From Paulinella micropora (lineage: Eukaryota; Cercozoa; Imbricatea; Euglyphida): 52,403 nucleotides of DNA. The notes under the pieces are model-generated. The model saw only the letters and a program-made list of their open reading frames with translations. It was not told the DNA's origin and made no database searches. Within the stretch, counting starts at the first letter, position 1. Each line of letters opens with the position of its first letter. This document shows positions 10,101-19,299 of the stretch, piece after piece. A program made the position numbers and the translations under genes. The stretch covers positions 802,707-855,109 of the forward strand of contig BJOX01000115.1 in NCBI GenBank assembly GCA_009731375.1, read 5' to 3'.

Positions 10101-10976
10101 GCGCCGCAGCCACTGTCCCTGTACCGCTTTGTGTTTGAGGCCACTTACACCAACTACACCAACCAGTCCGCCGCCAACGCGTGCCCGGGCTCCGCTTCCG
10201 TCGCAGAGCTGCAGCTGGAGCTGCAGTGGGACGTTCCCCACTGCCATGACAACGACGAGTGTGCCGGCGGCACCCACCACTGCCGCGCCTCCGACCAGAG
10301 CTGCGTCAATACCCCAGGATCCTTCCGCTGCGACTGCCCGGCGGGAGAGCGGGATTACCCCGCCCTGAACACCAGCGCGCCCTTGAGCTCGGGCTGGGCC
10401 GTGACCGCCTCTTCAACCTACATTGCCAGCCTTTCCGTCAGCAATATCCTTGACGGCTCGCCACAATCCCGCTGGCAAAGCACATATGGTAGCTACAAAA
10501 CCAGCCGTGCCTGGGACAACAACCAAAACTGTACCTCTACAGCAACACAGTCTGCGCCGCTCACTACCAACATCACCGGCGTGCCCGGCGGGCTGCGTGG
10601 AGAGTACTGGACTTTGAGCTCCACCCCTAGGGCAGTGCTTCGTCCGCTCGCGCTCATGTCGTATTTGCAAGCCAGTAATCCTAGCCAAACCCGCGCGCCG
10701 TCCGCGCTGGTTATTCTGGGCTCCAACAATGGAGGGCTGAACTGGACCATGCTACACAATGCCTCGGGCCTGGCCTGGACGGGCCCCGCCGGCGAGTCGC
10801 TGCCGTTCGCGCCGGCCATCGCCTCCGGCTCGGCAGAGGCCTTCCGGACGTACAGGTTCATTGTCACCGGAATGTACTACCGCTACGGGGCGACCGGCAC
10901 TTGCGGGACTATGTCGGACGCGCAGGTGGCCGAGCTCGTGCTGACTCTGCAGAGGCACGCACAGTGCGCCCCTTAA
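7151..10976 (+). CDS. Mosaic surface protein of GEY/discoidin-like and calcium-binding EGF modules, with two in-frame stops
   Basis: One reading frame runs from about 7.15 kb to TAA at 10974, broken only by TAA at 7782-7784 and TAG at 9213-9215. Domain homology continues in the same frame across both stops. The start is not certain: an acceptor-like ggcctcag lies at ~7150 and the signal-peptide exon may lie upstream. Order: Ser-rich stalk (SASATPSPSS type), then five ~200-residue discoidin-like modules (each with a GEYL/GEYW-type core and a V-x-GS-x-D-x-G-x-x-W motif), separated by four EGF modules with D-x-DEC starts near 8002, 8730, 9478 and 10246. The family suggests calcium-dependent extracellular adhesion. 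The two stops mean a recent pseudogene, readthrough or sequence errors. Confidence 0.7.
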
Positions 10977-11134
10977 TCTTATCGCAAACACATACCCTCG
11001 CCCCCGTTTGGGGATCGGTTTTTTTTAAAATAAAAAAACCACACAAAAAAGCTCAGCCGGGGGGGAAAGGGCAGGGAGGGGGAGATGGAGAGGTCAAGGC
11101 AGCTGCAGCAGACTCAATTCTTCTTTTTCCCTCT

Positions 11135-11184
<50 letters not shown>

Positions 11185-11250
11185 CGTAGTATATAGCAAG
11201 TGCCTGGACTGTAATAAGCCTTCACCCCTCTTCCCACACTTGTGGCAACC
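10977..11250. other. Intergenic region with (CT)n tract
   Basis: No gene seen. It holds an A/T-rich stretch after the stop, a G-rich stretch near 11058-11090 and a (CT)n microsatellite at about 11140-11180 upstream of the kinase-like gene. Confidence 0.6.
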
Positions 11251-12062
11251 ATGATAGCTCTCCCACCCAGCCACCCGCCGGCCACGAACCAAGCGCCAAA
11301 GACAGGGCTAAGTGAAACTGGTACCTTAACTACGTATCTGGGCTCGAGCCCTACTCGTAGCGTGTTGGAAACACTGTGTAGACTGCCGGTGCTGGGCCAA
11401 GGGACGTATGGTATAGTCTTTGGCCCCCACGACGGCCGTGCCCTAAAATTGGTCAGCGATTGTCTGCGCCTAGAGGAAACAGGTTATCTCAGGTTACAAA
11501 GCCACGACGTCGGTCCTGCAGTCTACCAAGTCCAAGTATTGGCGGGCAGCGCGGCGTGTTCTTGGTCGCGGCTGCAGACCTCAGGCGGGCTCGTGGCAGC
11601 AACGGTGCAGCGCATATTGGAGGCTGACAACTGTGATTGCCCCCCCGAATCTCCCGACGGGCCGGCCGCACGGAGGCACTGCCTGGTGGTTATTCACTTG
11701 GAAGCTTTTGACTGCGATCTGACCAAGTGTGGGTACCCACAGCCCTCCCGCGTGTTTTCCTCTGCGGTGCTGGAACCAATAGCAAACCTGCTCCAGCGTT
11801 TCATATTACGTTCGGGGCTTTTCCCGCTAGACCAGAAGCCAGCTAATGTTCTTGTCAAGCAACGTCAGGGGCGGACACAAGGGCACGCAGAAGGTTTCGA
11901 GGTTGATAAAGTTGTTCTTACAGACCTGGACGATTCTTCTCTGTGCCCAGCCGGAACGTCGCACCAGGTGGCTTGTGATGCCGCGCTGATTTATTTCCTT
12001 TGCACTTGCAAGGGCAGCCTGCCCCGGGCTCCCTGGCACCTGCCCGGCTGGCGGACTCCTAA
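11251..12062 (+). pseudogene. Protein-kinase-like gene interrupted by element 1
   Basis: The frame starts at ATG 11251 (an in-frame GTG lies 9 bases earlier). It shows kinase landmarks: glycine loop GQGTYGIVF, the ALKL lysine strand, a catalytic loop reduced to LDQKPANVLV (D, K and N present, HR missing), and VLTDLDDS in place of DFG. At about 12062 the host-like sequence (GC-rich, ending ...GWRTP) changes abruptly into the terminal sequence shared with element 2. The frame then runs on as a meaningless tail to 12168. The C-lobe is therefore missing or very short. It could be a host pseudokinase or an older viral kinase; the sequence alone does not decide. Confidence 0.6.
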
Positions 12063-12069
12063 CACAAAA

Positions 12070-12180
12070 AAAGAACAAAGAAAAGGGGGAGTGATCCAAA
12101 GGCTCCCCCCCCCTTTTCGTTTTGAATTTCCCTATCGCAGGCCATTTTTGCCATATTCGTTCATATAAGGGCGATAACAG
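12070..12180. repeat. Terminal region of element 1 with C-rich hairpin
   Basis: Contains aaagggggagtgatccaaag followed by gctccccccccctttt, which can fold as a GGGGGAG/CTCCCCC stem. The block is about 90% identical to 49200-49310 at the start of element 2. The shared block defines the family terminus; any inverted partner at the other end is not visible. Confidence 0.8.
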
Positions 12181-12320
12181 CATAAATCCCCATTTTTACA
12201 TAGGTGGTCAGACTTTCAGACATTTTATTTTTTGCGGTAATGCGGTAAAATGGGACCGCCCCACCGCCCTACCGCAGAGTGTTTGGCTAAAAAAAAACGG
12301 CAAAATCATCCGCAATTTAC

Positions 12321-13256
12321 TCATAAATCAAAAATTACCTTTTTCTTTTTGTGTCGTTTGGTTTCAATTATGTTTTCTGGTTGAATGTCTTCTTTTTTCA
12401 ACTGTTGCTTTATCTTCTTCTCCTTCGTTATCTCTTGGACTTGTTCGTGAATTTATTTTTCGTCATCAACTGGCTTTTCAAACTTAGTCTTTAACAACTC
12501 GCGGGGGCTAACTAGTTCTTTATTGGATAGCACAATCTTAAATCCATTTCTACCCAAAACCGTATATATCTGCTTTGACCAAGTTCGTCCGCCTTTTGAA
12601 AATAGATTTCGTTGAACTTCCCGTCTTACCTTATCGCCTGGTTCAAATTCGTTAATACTCTCATCTCTTTCAATTTTTTGTTTATTAGTAGCTTTTCCAT
12701 TTAATACATCAATTGGTCTAGCTTTGATTGTTGGATGAAAACGATTATTGTAAGCTTTAACCATATCGTCAATGTATGAGACCCAGTCAAAGTTCCCATT
12801 AGTTTCAAATAGTATGTCAAGCCATCTTCTAATAGTTCTAATAATACGGTCAACTATTGCGAGTGCTTTGTGGTCTCCTACTTCAACTGTTCTGTGTTCA
12901 ATGTTATGTTCATCAAAATATGTATTAACTGCTCCTTTGTATTCTCCTCCGCTATCTATTGTAATGATTTCTGGAATATATAGAATAGATTTTAAACCAG
13001 TATATACTTCATTCGCAGTTTTATTTTTCAGCGGTCTAACTTCTAAAAATCTACTATTAGTGTCAATCCAAACCAGCATAAAGGCATATTTTTTATTACC
13101 TGGTTTATCTTTTAACTTAGACATATCCGCCAAATCTACGAACACTTGTTTCAACGGTTTATCAGCCCATATCGTATTCCATTTCTTACTTTGTTTTTTT
13201 TGGTAATGTAGTTCTAATGCCTGTTGCTCTTTCAGTTCTTGTATATGGTCGTCCAT
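12321..13256 (-). pseudogene. rve-type integrase of element 1 (left), truncated by a nonsense mutation
   Basis: ATG at 13256. This is a retroviral/Polinton-type DDE integrase core with the first Asp in FVDLADM, the second in TIDSGGEYKG, and VDRIIRTIRR where the catalytic Glu is expected. A C-terminal DNA-binding-like region follows. The open frame stops at 12453. Compared with the intact 311-residue copy at 49458-50393, the codon after DDEK has changed from CAA to TAA, and the homologous frame continues to a TGA at 12321-12323. The loss is about 44 basic C-terminal residues. It is divergent from the methyltransferase with a 59-bp gap. Integrases of this class insert the element into host DNA. 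Confidence 0.85.
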
Positions 13257-13315
13257 CTAATACTTAATCCTTATATATTAATCATTATTTTTTTTCCTCC
13301 ATCTTATATATAACT
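13257..13315. promoter_or_regulatory. Short divergent promoter region
   Basis: Fifty-nine AT-rich bases between the divergent integrase and methyltransferase starts, including ccttatatattaatca and cttatatataac, plausible TATA-like elements. The taatactta motif recurs upstream of the element 2 integrase. Confidence 0.45.
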
Positions 13316-14296
13316 ATGGATATAAAACTTTTCAATGAGGATTGTCTTGACCTTATACCAAAGATAGAAGAAAAAGTTAATTTAGTTTTAGTTGATTTAC
13401 CATATGGGCAGACCGCTTGTGAATGGGATAGTGTCATAGACTTAAAGCGAATGTGGGTAGAACTCAAAAAAGTATGTAAGCGGAACTGTTTATATGTTTT
13501 CTTTACAACTACTAAATTCGGCTACAAACTCATTCAATATAATGAGGGTTGGTTTAGGTATGACCTAGTATGGGAGAAAAGTAAAAAAGCTGGTTTCTTA
13601 TCTGCTAATAAGATGCCACTAAAAAAACACGAAATGATTTATGTGTTTGGCGATGATGGTGTAGATTTAGATGTATCGCAAAATTTAGGACTTCGTGAAT
13701 ACTTCGGAAAGATTAAGAAACATATAGGAAAAACTAAAAAAGAAATAATGAACGAATTTGGACAATGTGTTGACCACTGTTTTAGAATGTCATCATCTCA
13801 ATTTTCGCTCCCAACACAAGAAACATATAATCAATTCATAGAGAAATATAAGATAAACGAAATGGAAGGTTTCAGAGAGTTTAAAGAATTAAAAACAGAA
13901 TGGGGGTGGAAATACACATACAACCCGCAGAAGACAGAAGGGAAACCATATAAGACAAAAGGACAAATTCTCCCAAATTTTGTGTATGGAGAACAAGTGT
14001 ATAATCCACCAATAAACAACAAAGGCGACCGCTTTCCTCATTCAATCTTATGTTTCAACAACCCACACAAAACATTACACCCCACACAGAAACCAGTTGA
14101 GCTATGTGAATGGCTAATTAAATCATATTCAAACGAAGGCGACTTAGTGTTAGACTTTACAATGGGAAGCGGAACAACTGGCATTGCTTGTATGAATACT
14201 AAACGGCGGTTTATAGGTATTGAGAAAGATAAAAACATATTTGAAACAGCGAAAAAAAGAATAGACGAACACGAATTAATACTTAATGACACCTAA
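13316..14296 (+). CDS. DNA methyltransferase (N6-adenine/N4-cytosine family)
   Basis: An intact 326-residue frame from ATG 13316. Catalytic motif IV appears early as VDLPYGQ (D-L-P-Y type). The SAM-binding motif I appears late as DFTMGSGTTGIAC. A HPTQKPVELCEWLI motif precedes it. This is the beta-class order of pfam01555 N6_N4_Mtase. Such enzymes transfer a methyl group from SAM to adenine or cytosine in a short target. In PLVs and large DNA viruses they may protect or mark viral DNA. No restriction partner is seen beside it. Its stop overlaps the stop of the convergent gene at 14293. It is one of the few intact genes in element 1. Confidence 0.85.
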   Translation: MDIKLFNEDCLDLIPKIEEKVNLVLVDLPYGQTACEWDSVIDLKRMWVELKKVCKRNCLYVFFTTTKFGYKLIQYNEGWFRYDLVWEKSKKAGFLSANKMPLKKHEMIYVFGDDGVDLDVSQNLGLREYFGKIKKHIGKTKKEIMNEFGQCVDHCFRMSSSQFSLPTQETYNQFIEKYKINEMEGFREFKELKTEWGWKYTYNPQKTEGKPYKTKGQILPNFVYGEQVYNPPINNKGDRFPHSILCFNNPHKTLHPTQKPVELCEWLIKSYSNEGDLVLDFTMGSGTTGIACMNTKRRFIGIEKDKNIFETAKKRIDEHELILNDT

Positions 14297-15336
14297 TTGA
14301 AGTACGATGGCAATGACCAAGCAGGGGTGTCCTTAGGAACGAATGATGCGTGTTTGAAGCGGTCTGAACATTTATAGTTTAGTTTGTTTTCTTTATCTAC
14401 TATTCCAATAATGTTTCCAGAATGGTCCATCATTGAATAACACTCCTTATGTTGTAGGTCAAGTTTAGTTTGTATATTGTTGAGTTCTTCCTGTGATATC
14501 CATTTGTTCTCGTATTTGTTCGTAGATAGTTTCACATTGCTGGCTTCGTGATTTGTAGCATATTGGGGCCGTGGCTCTGGTATGTTTTCGTTAATATCGT
14601 ATAATAGTTCAATTGACTTAATGTGTTGGATACAGATGTCTTTTTGTTTTCCTTGTATTAATGTGGCGTGATAATCGCTACATCTGATTATTATCTGTTT
14701 TGGGTATTGTTTGGTAGATGCTCGCCACAGTATATTCATACCATCAAATACATAAATCCTGCATCTGATAAAGTCTTCCATTTCTGTTAGGTCCTTTTCT
14801 GTCGCATATTTGATATCCTTGAAGCGGTCTAGTATTATATCATCTCGTTTTCGTTTTCTATTGTTTGGGTTTGGAAAGTCTTTCATAATACATTCTAGCA
14901 CACAGTTTATTTCACCCTGTGCCATTGGTATGACAGCATTATTTTGCGGATGAACTTGGTCAATGGTAATGACTTTAAGGTCTTTGTCTTCTCTTTGTTC
15001 GTAAAACCTTGCTTGCCGTTCTACAAAGTTTCTAACCGCATTGATTGACCGCTTTAATTCGTTAGCTCTGTATATTCCTCTGACTGGTCCGTGATATCCT
15101 TCATAATCCAGANNNNNNNNNNCTTGGAGGCGAGCTTCCCACCCCTGGGCATATTGTATAACGAGTGAGTTATTTCGGCCGACTAGTTCGGGGTGGCCAC
15201 CTGTTAATCTGTTTATAAGTCGCAGGGCGGTTGGAGTTGTAATGAGATACCATCTTCTTTTGCCTCTTTGTCTGATGTAGTCTCCTCGTTGCTCAATATT
15301 GTAGAGCGGAAATAGTTCTGGTTGGTATTGGTCCAT
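14293..15336 (-). CDS. Unknown PLV-type protein, 347 codons with an internal gap
   Basis: ATG at 15336, TAG at 14293-14295 overlapping the methyltransferase stop. The frame contains a 10-N gap at 15113-15122 after GWEARLQ and stays open across it. Visible features: a basic N-terminal part (RQRGKRRWYLIT), a central QGEINCVLECIMKDF segment, a basic patch NRKRKRDD, and few hydrophobic stretches. The length and the QGE-x-N-C-V-L segment are loosely reminiscent of N-terminal regions of viral replication proteins, but this is only an impression. No catalytic motif of a polymerase or helicase is visible. Confidence 0.6.
   Translation of the reverse strand: MDQYQPELFPLYNIEQRGDYIRQRGKRRWYLITTPTALRLINRLTGGHPELVGRNNSLVIQYAQGWEARLQXXXXLDYEGYHGPVRGIYRANELKRSINAVRNFVERQARFYEQREDKDLKVITIDQVHPQNNAVIPMAQGEINCVLECIMKDFPNPNNRKRKRDDIILDRFKDIKYATEKDLTEMEDFIRCRIYVFDGMNILWRASTKQYPKQIIIRCSDYHATLIQGKQKDICIQHIKSIELLYDINENIPEPRPQYATNHEASNVKLSTNKYENKWISQEELNNIQTKLDLQHKECYSMMDHSGNIIGIVDKENKLNYKCSDRFKHASFVPKDTPAWSLPSYFN
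15113..15122. other. Assembly gap (10 N)
   Basis: Ten Ns within the unknown gene at 14293-15336. Unlike most other gaps, it is not next to poly-G. Confidence 0.95.
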
Positions 15337-15425
15337 TGTATATAGATAGGCAGGATAAATTTTTTGAAAAATAATTATTTAATGCTTTACATATATATAT
15401 ATTATTTATTTAGATGTAAAATATT

Positions 15426-16659
15426 TTACCGATAAAAAAAATTGTTGACTTTATTAATCAAATCTTCTAAACCTTGTCCTACTTGTATACCCAAATATTC
15501 TGCTAGTTTCTTTTTTACTTGTGTCTTATCATCCCCTACATCGATGTTATGTTTTATAATCTTTTCTATAATAAATCTTCCCCTATTTGCTCTTCCAGAC
15601 CCTGAAACATTTTTGCCTTCTTTTTCAAGTTTCTCTTTAAGTGCCGCCCCAAGTATTGGTATTGTTAAAGCCTTAATTTGTTTGCTGTCTTTTTCATCAT
15701 CTTTCGGAACATAATTTACTCCCGATTGAACAAACATCCTATGTTTTTGTGTAGCCATATCTTTCGTTAAATTAGCATTTATATTTGCTGTTCTTGTTGC
15801 CAATTCTTCTTGCTCCTTAAGTAATTTTTGCATGTCTTCCATATTATATTTTTGGTTTTGAAATTGTCGTATTCTTTCTGCTATGTTTGATATTTTTTCA
15901 GGTCTCCAATTATCTATATCCGATTGAGTAAAACCCGCAAGCAACACTAATTTTTTTATCTTTTTCAAATTCTGGATTAGGTTTATGTTCTAGTTCTGGT
16001 GTCTCGGGTTGTGCTCGTGGTGGTGCTCCTTGTGGTGCTCCTTGTGGTTGTGCTTGTTGCGGTGGCATAATGTATTGTTGTTGTGGTGGTGGTAGTGCTT
16101 GTATTCTATTCCTTCTGTCTTCTTCGTATTTTACGTCCTCTATCAGTTTCTGCTCTCTTTTCAAAGCCCTATCTATTTCATCTTTTGTTTCCTTAATTTC
16201 TGCCAGTTCCCTTCTATGTTCCCTGTCTTCTGTTTCTTTTCTTTCCATAGCATCCGCTATGTCCTTCTTTTCTTGTCTTTTCTTTTCATCCGCTAAATCC
16301 TCTCGTGCTTTCCTTTCTTTTTGCTCTATTGTTTCGATACCCTCATACTTTTCCTTTCTGAGTTTGTCTAAGTGCTCGTTAATAGTTGTTCTCGTGTTCT
16401 GTTCTATCTCTGCTAAACTTTGGACTTTTCTTAAGTCCTCTTTTCGCTTAGGTGCTTGTCTTCTCTTTGGCTTATTTAGATATTTTATAAAAAGTTTAAC
16501 AATTTGAAGTGTGCTCATATCATTGGTCTTTTTACCGAAATTAAGATAATATTTTTTACCCTTCTGAATAATGTAAGGCTTACCGCTCTTGTTTCTATAA
16601 ACCCGCGGGGGTCTTACCTTTGTCTTTGAAATTTTAGAATTGCGCTTCATGCTTCGCAT
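15426..16659 (-). pseudogene. Coiled-coil, proline/glutamine-linker protein split by a frameshift
   Basis: Two overlapping frames form one gene. The 5' frame (ATG 16659 or the second Met at 16650) encodes a basic N-terminus (PRVYRNKSGKPYIIQKGKK), a ~110-residue Lys/Glu coiled coil and a Pro/Gln/Ala linker. It ends out of frame at 15910. The 3' frame (to 15426) has no ATG: its first codon is TTG at 15966-15968. It reads on naturally from the linker through AGFTQSDIDNWRPEKIS, a second coiled coil and a C-terminal YLGIQVGQGLEDLINKV. The shift lies in or near a run of seven A's at about 15950-15958. It could be a real mutation, programmed slippage or a homopolymer error. The full product would be about 410 residues. 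Function is unknown, possibly virion scaffold or structural. Confidence 0.65.
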
Positions 16660-16798
16660 TCTCGCTTATTCTAAAATATCGATTTTCTTTTTGGAAAAAA
16701 TAATGGCCTTCGATGTTTATGGAAGGGGCCGTGCCCCTTTCCAAACCCGCGGGGGGTATGGTAGGGGGTGGAACCCCCTCCGTCAGAACAAAATATCT
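16629..16798. repeat. Intergenic hairpin cassette, copy 1
   Basis: ATTTTAGAAT ... ATTCTAAAAT inverted arms, then atcgatttt ... ttcgatgtttat, then GGAAGGGG...CCCTTTCC and GGGGGT/ACCCCC stems ending near 16790. Its first part overlaps the start region of the coiled-coil gene. Related cassettes lie at 17165-17330 and 18127-18322. Confidence 0.75.
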
Positions 16799-17044
16799 TT
16801 AGAATTTTAGTGCTCCACGACCACCCTGCTTACCGTATCCTTGTTTCGCCGCCGCCTTAGCCACTCGATCAGCATAAGGAACTCCGACATCGCTTAGAAA
16901 GGTTGCTCCTCTTGAAATCGCCTTGTTTCTTCTAAGCCATCTTTCAATTTCCTCTGCTCCTTTTTTGACTTTTCCCCAATTTACTTTTCCACCAGCTTGT
17001 CCCTTGCCTTTCTTACGACCCGTTTTCTTTTTCCCGCCTGCCAT
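16799..17044 (-). CDS. Small basic Gly/Lys-rich protein, core/minor-virion type
   Basis: 81 residues from ATG 17044. The N-terminus is strongly basic and glycine-rich (MAGGKKKTGRKKGKGQAGGK). A short amphipathic part follows (WGKVKKGAEEIERWLRRNKA), then ISRGATFLSDVGVPYADRV, and a Gly-rich tail ending GALKF. Small proteins with this layout occur in Polintons, PLVs and adenovirus-like lineages as DNA-condensing or minor capsid-associated peptides. The assignment is by character, not by a firm family match. It sits just upstream of the coiled-coil gene on the same strand, between two hairpin cassettes. Confidence 0.6.
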   Translation of the reverse strand: MAGGKKKTGRKKGKGQAGGKVNWGKVKKGAEEIERWLRRNKAISRGATFLSDVGVPYADRVAKAAAKQGYGKQGGRGALKF

Positions 17045-17164
17045 ATTTGTAGATGAGTTAAGTGTTCACTTACCAATAGTAGGTATAACATTAACACGAG
17101 TTGTTTTTACTACCATAAAAGATAGATGAATATATAATATTAAAAAAATAATTAATTATGAAAT

Positions 17165-17330
17165 TTTTATTTTGATATTTTAGAATTTCGCTTCATTCGC
17201 TTCGCTCATTCTCGCTTATTCTAAAACATCGTTTTTTCAAAAAAAATCTGGTTTTCGATGTTTATCAACAAACGGGAGTTGCGACAGCAACGAGAGTGTA
17301 GTTGATTAATATCATTTTAATCTGAAGTTA
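17165..17330. repeat. Intergenic hairpin cassette, copy 2 (shorter)
   Basis: Begins gatattttagaatttcgctt and carries ATTCTAAAACATCG, then ttttcgatgtttatc. It ends with cgagagtgtagttgattaat, like the end of copy 3. It lacks the GC-rich GGAAGGG and GGGGGT stems of copies 1 and 3. The end overlaps the restored 3' end of the ATPase gene. Confidence 0.7.
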
Positions 17331-18126
17331 AAATTCTTTTTTAACTCGTCATCAACACTTGACACATAAAGAAAATTAAACCGTTCCTTTGTAGCCTCAT
17401 GATACTTTTTAAGAAAGTAATCAAAATCAAACGATAAGTCTAAGTGCTTATACACGAGTTCCATTTGTCCTGAGACTGGGCTGGAAAGATTAATAAATAA
17501 TCTAACTGCTTAATAGCTTCTGGTCTAAGGTCGTTAAGATACTGGCTTGACATAATAACCTTACTTTTGTAATGTCTGTTCTTTTTTAACAAATCGCTTA
17601 CTGCCTTGTCCCTCAACCCATTACCTAAATCATCAAGCACAAACACGACCTCTGGTGTAATGTATTTGCTTGGCCGTTCTTTTTTCTCTCCGCTCTGTTT
17701 CTTATCCTCTTTGCCGAAGTATAAAAACTGTGGTTTCTCTACTTCGTCTTGGTCTTGTTTTACTTCTCCCTCGTGTTGCTCGTCCTGTTTGTTTAGTTTG
17801 TCTAGTTCGTAATCAATGACATTCACACCATCGGATTTTAGAAAGGTATATACTGACATAGGGTTTCCCCTGTTCTTGAAGTGCTTTACCATTGCTTTGT
17901 AAATGTAGTCCTTGTGTATTGTCGAAGCAATAATAACGATACGGGTTTTTCTGTTTGTGGTTCGTTTCAGTATTTCAAAGAGTGCCGTTGTCTTTCCTGA
18001 TTTTTTCCTTGCTAAAAGAAAAATATTTGCGAAGGGTTCATTAAATAACTTGTAGCCCTTAGCTTTTTTGTTTCCATCACCCTCTTGTTTTACTGCCTTC
18101 ACCTTCACATGATTAATTTTCTCCAT
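17312..18126 (-). pseudogene. A32/FtsK-type genome-packaging ATPase with a 3' frameshift
   Basis: ATG 18126. Walker A-like IFLLARKKSGKTTALFE (G/S-GKT), Walker B VVFVLDDLGNGL and a sensor-like VIMSSQYLNDLRPEA are in the order of virophage, Polinton and PLV packaging ATPases, which pump DNA into capsids. The open frame ends at 17440 as ...SQDKWNSCIST. A shift by one base after SQDK restores KMELVYKHLDLSFDFDYFL and continues to TGA at 17312-17314, giving ~271 residues and the C-terminal pattern usual in the family. A Gln/Glu/Asp-rich insert (EQHEGEVKQDQDEVEK) splits the middle. The gene is flanked by hairpin cassettes. Confidence 0.85.
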
Positions 18127-18322
18127 TGATATTTTAGAATTTCGCTTCGTGCTGTCGCACTCTCGCTCATTCTAAAACATCGATTTTTCTTTATTGTTTA
18201 AAATAAATCTGTTTTTCGATGTTTATGGAAGGGACTACGTCCCTTTCCAAACCCTCGGGGGTACGGTAGGGGGTGAAACCCCCTCCAAACGAATGAGAGT
18301 GAAGTTGATAAATATCATCCTA
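18127..18322. repeat. Intergenic hairpin cassette, copy 3 (full)
   Basis: Starts directly upstream of the ATPase ATG. It contains gatattttagaatttcgctt, ATTCTAAAACATCGATTTTT, TTTTTCGATGTTTATGGAAG, a GGAAGGGAC/GTCCCTTTCC stem and a GGGGGTG-AAA-CCCCC stem. It ends gagagtgaagttgataaata. It may act as promoter, terminator or both. Confidence 0.75.
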
Positions 18323-18689
18323 AGAATTCACGGCAAACAACAATTCTACCTCCTAAGTTTCCAGTGTCTATTTGTCCCGCATCTCCTTCAAGCACTTTGA
18401 ATGTGTATTGCCCGTCGCTCCACCCGATGTTTCCCAAATTATATCCTAAATTTGAAATGTTGGCTGTGGTGCTGTCCGCAAATGTTTCAATAATTCCAAT
18501 TCTGTCCATATAAAGAATTCTGGTTTTTGTTTCCTTAAGCTCATTCATGTAGTGAATAGATTTTACATTCATTCTAGTTGGTGTAAATGACATTTGGATA
18601 CTTTTGTCGAATGTTTTTTCAACCGCTTTGAAATCATAGCTCAGAAAAATAATCTTCTGGTATCTATAATCCGTCATGTTTATATTCAT
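18315..18689 (-). CDS. Conserved-looking small PLV protein, 124 residues, unknown
   Basis: ATG 18689 (a second Met lies at 18677, MTDYRYQKIIFLS). It has no membrane segment and a mixed alpha/beta character. It ends in TGNLGGRIVVCREFLG. It sits on the same strand as, and upstream of, the packaging ATPase, in the region where PLVs carry morphogenesis genes. The frame is intact. A role in virion assembly is only inferred from position. Confidence 0.6.
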   Translation of the reverse strand: MNINMTDYRYQKIIFLSYDFKAVEKTFDKSIQMSFTPTRMNVKSIHYMNELKETKTRILYMDRIGIIETFADSTTANISNLGYNLGNIGWSDGQYTFKVLEGDAGQIDTGNLGGRIVVCREFLG

Positions 18690-18963
18690 GATGATAAACT
18701 TTTTATTAATTAATATTTCCGCTCGGACCGCCTGCGATTTTTATTCACGGGTAAGCAGTAAAAAAAATGAAAGCTGTGTGTGGTGTATTCAGCTGCAGAG
18801 TGGGATTAACTCAAAATTAAAATGTATTTACAAAGCTCAGAGTGATTGGTGCGTTGGTTTTGATGAAGCTCTGCCGTTAATTTGCTCACAAGCAAATAGC
18901 GTTGTGACGGGCTCCGCCCTCACAAACGATGCTTCTTGGTATAAGATACATATTTATGAATGC
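18690..18963. other. Intergenic region with a GC-rich hairpin
   Basis: About 270 bases with no convincing gene. gttgtgacgggctccgccct followed by cacaaac (18901-18927) can fold with GTTGTGA-GGGC pairing to GCCC-TCACAAAC, a possible terminator for the upstream minus-strand gene. Confidence 0.5.
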
Positions 18964-19299
18964 TCACTTCTTTGAACTACTAGGGGATGGTAAAACGATG
19001 CCGATGAGTAAAGTAAGTATCCCCACATAGACATTAGCCTGCTCACAAGGTAAATCATTCTTAGCGAGTTTTACCAAGCAGATTGTAATGATTGCAATAA
19101 TGATAGCCATTTGAAACAGATACTTAATCATTCGACTGTCTGTCGGTCTGTTTTTCATACAACAACAATTCCAGTTATCGTCAATTTCGTGTTCAAATTT
19201 TTTTTGGTCTTTTTTCAATTCCTCCTCAATACATCTTATTTTCAACTCGGGTGTGAGGTCTTCGGTTTCAATTATTGGTGGCGGGTGTAATCGGGGCAT
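18964..19299 (-). CDS. Small membrane protein with two transmembrane segments
   Basis: 111 residues from ATG 19299. The N-terminal half is charged, with ELKIRCIEEELKKDQKKFEH, and carries a Cys cluster NWNCCCMKN. Two hydrophobic segments follow: about 72-90 (LFQMAIIIAIITICLVKLA) and 95-106 (YVGILTLLIGIVL). Its start overlaps the 3' end of the fibre gene by 32 bases. Small two-helix membrane proteins are frequent in PLVs and may sit in an internal membrane or at the cell surface; function unknown. Confidence 0.65.
   Translation of the reverse strand: MPRLHPPPIIETEDLTPELKIRCIEEELKKDQKKFEHEIDDNWNCCCMKNRPTDSRMIKYLFQMAIIIAIITICLVKLAKNDLPCEQANVYVGILTLLIGIVLPSPSSSKK

Noticed and set aside
7151-10976. 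Stop-codon reassignment (TAA/TAG as sense)
   Set aside because: About 15 exons of the large gene have no in-frame TAA or TAG, and other genes terminate with them.
18676-18975. Plus-strand 99-codon frame in element 1
   Set aside because: No recognisable motif, opposite to the surrounding minus-strand genes and overlapping hairpin sequence.
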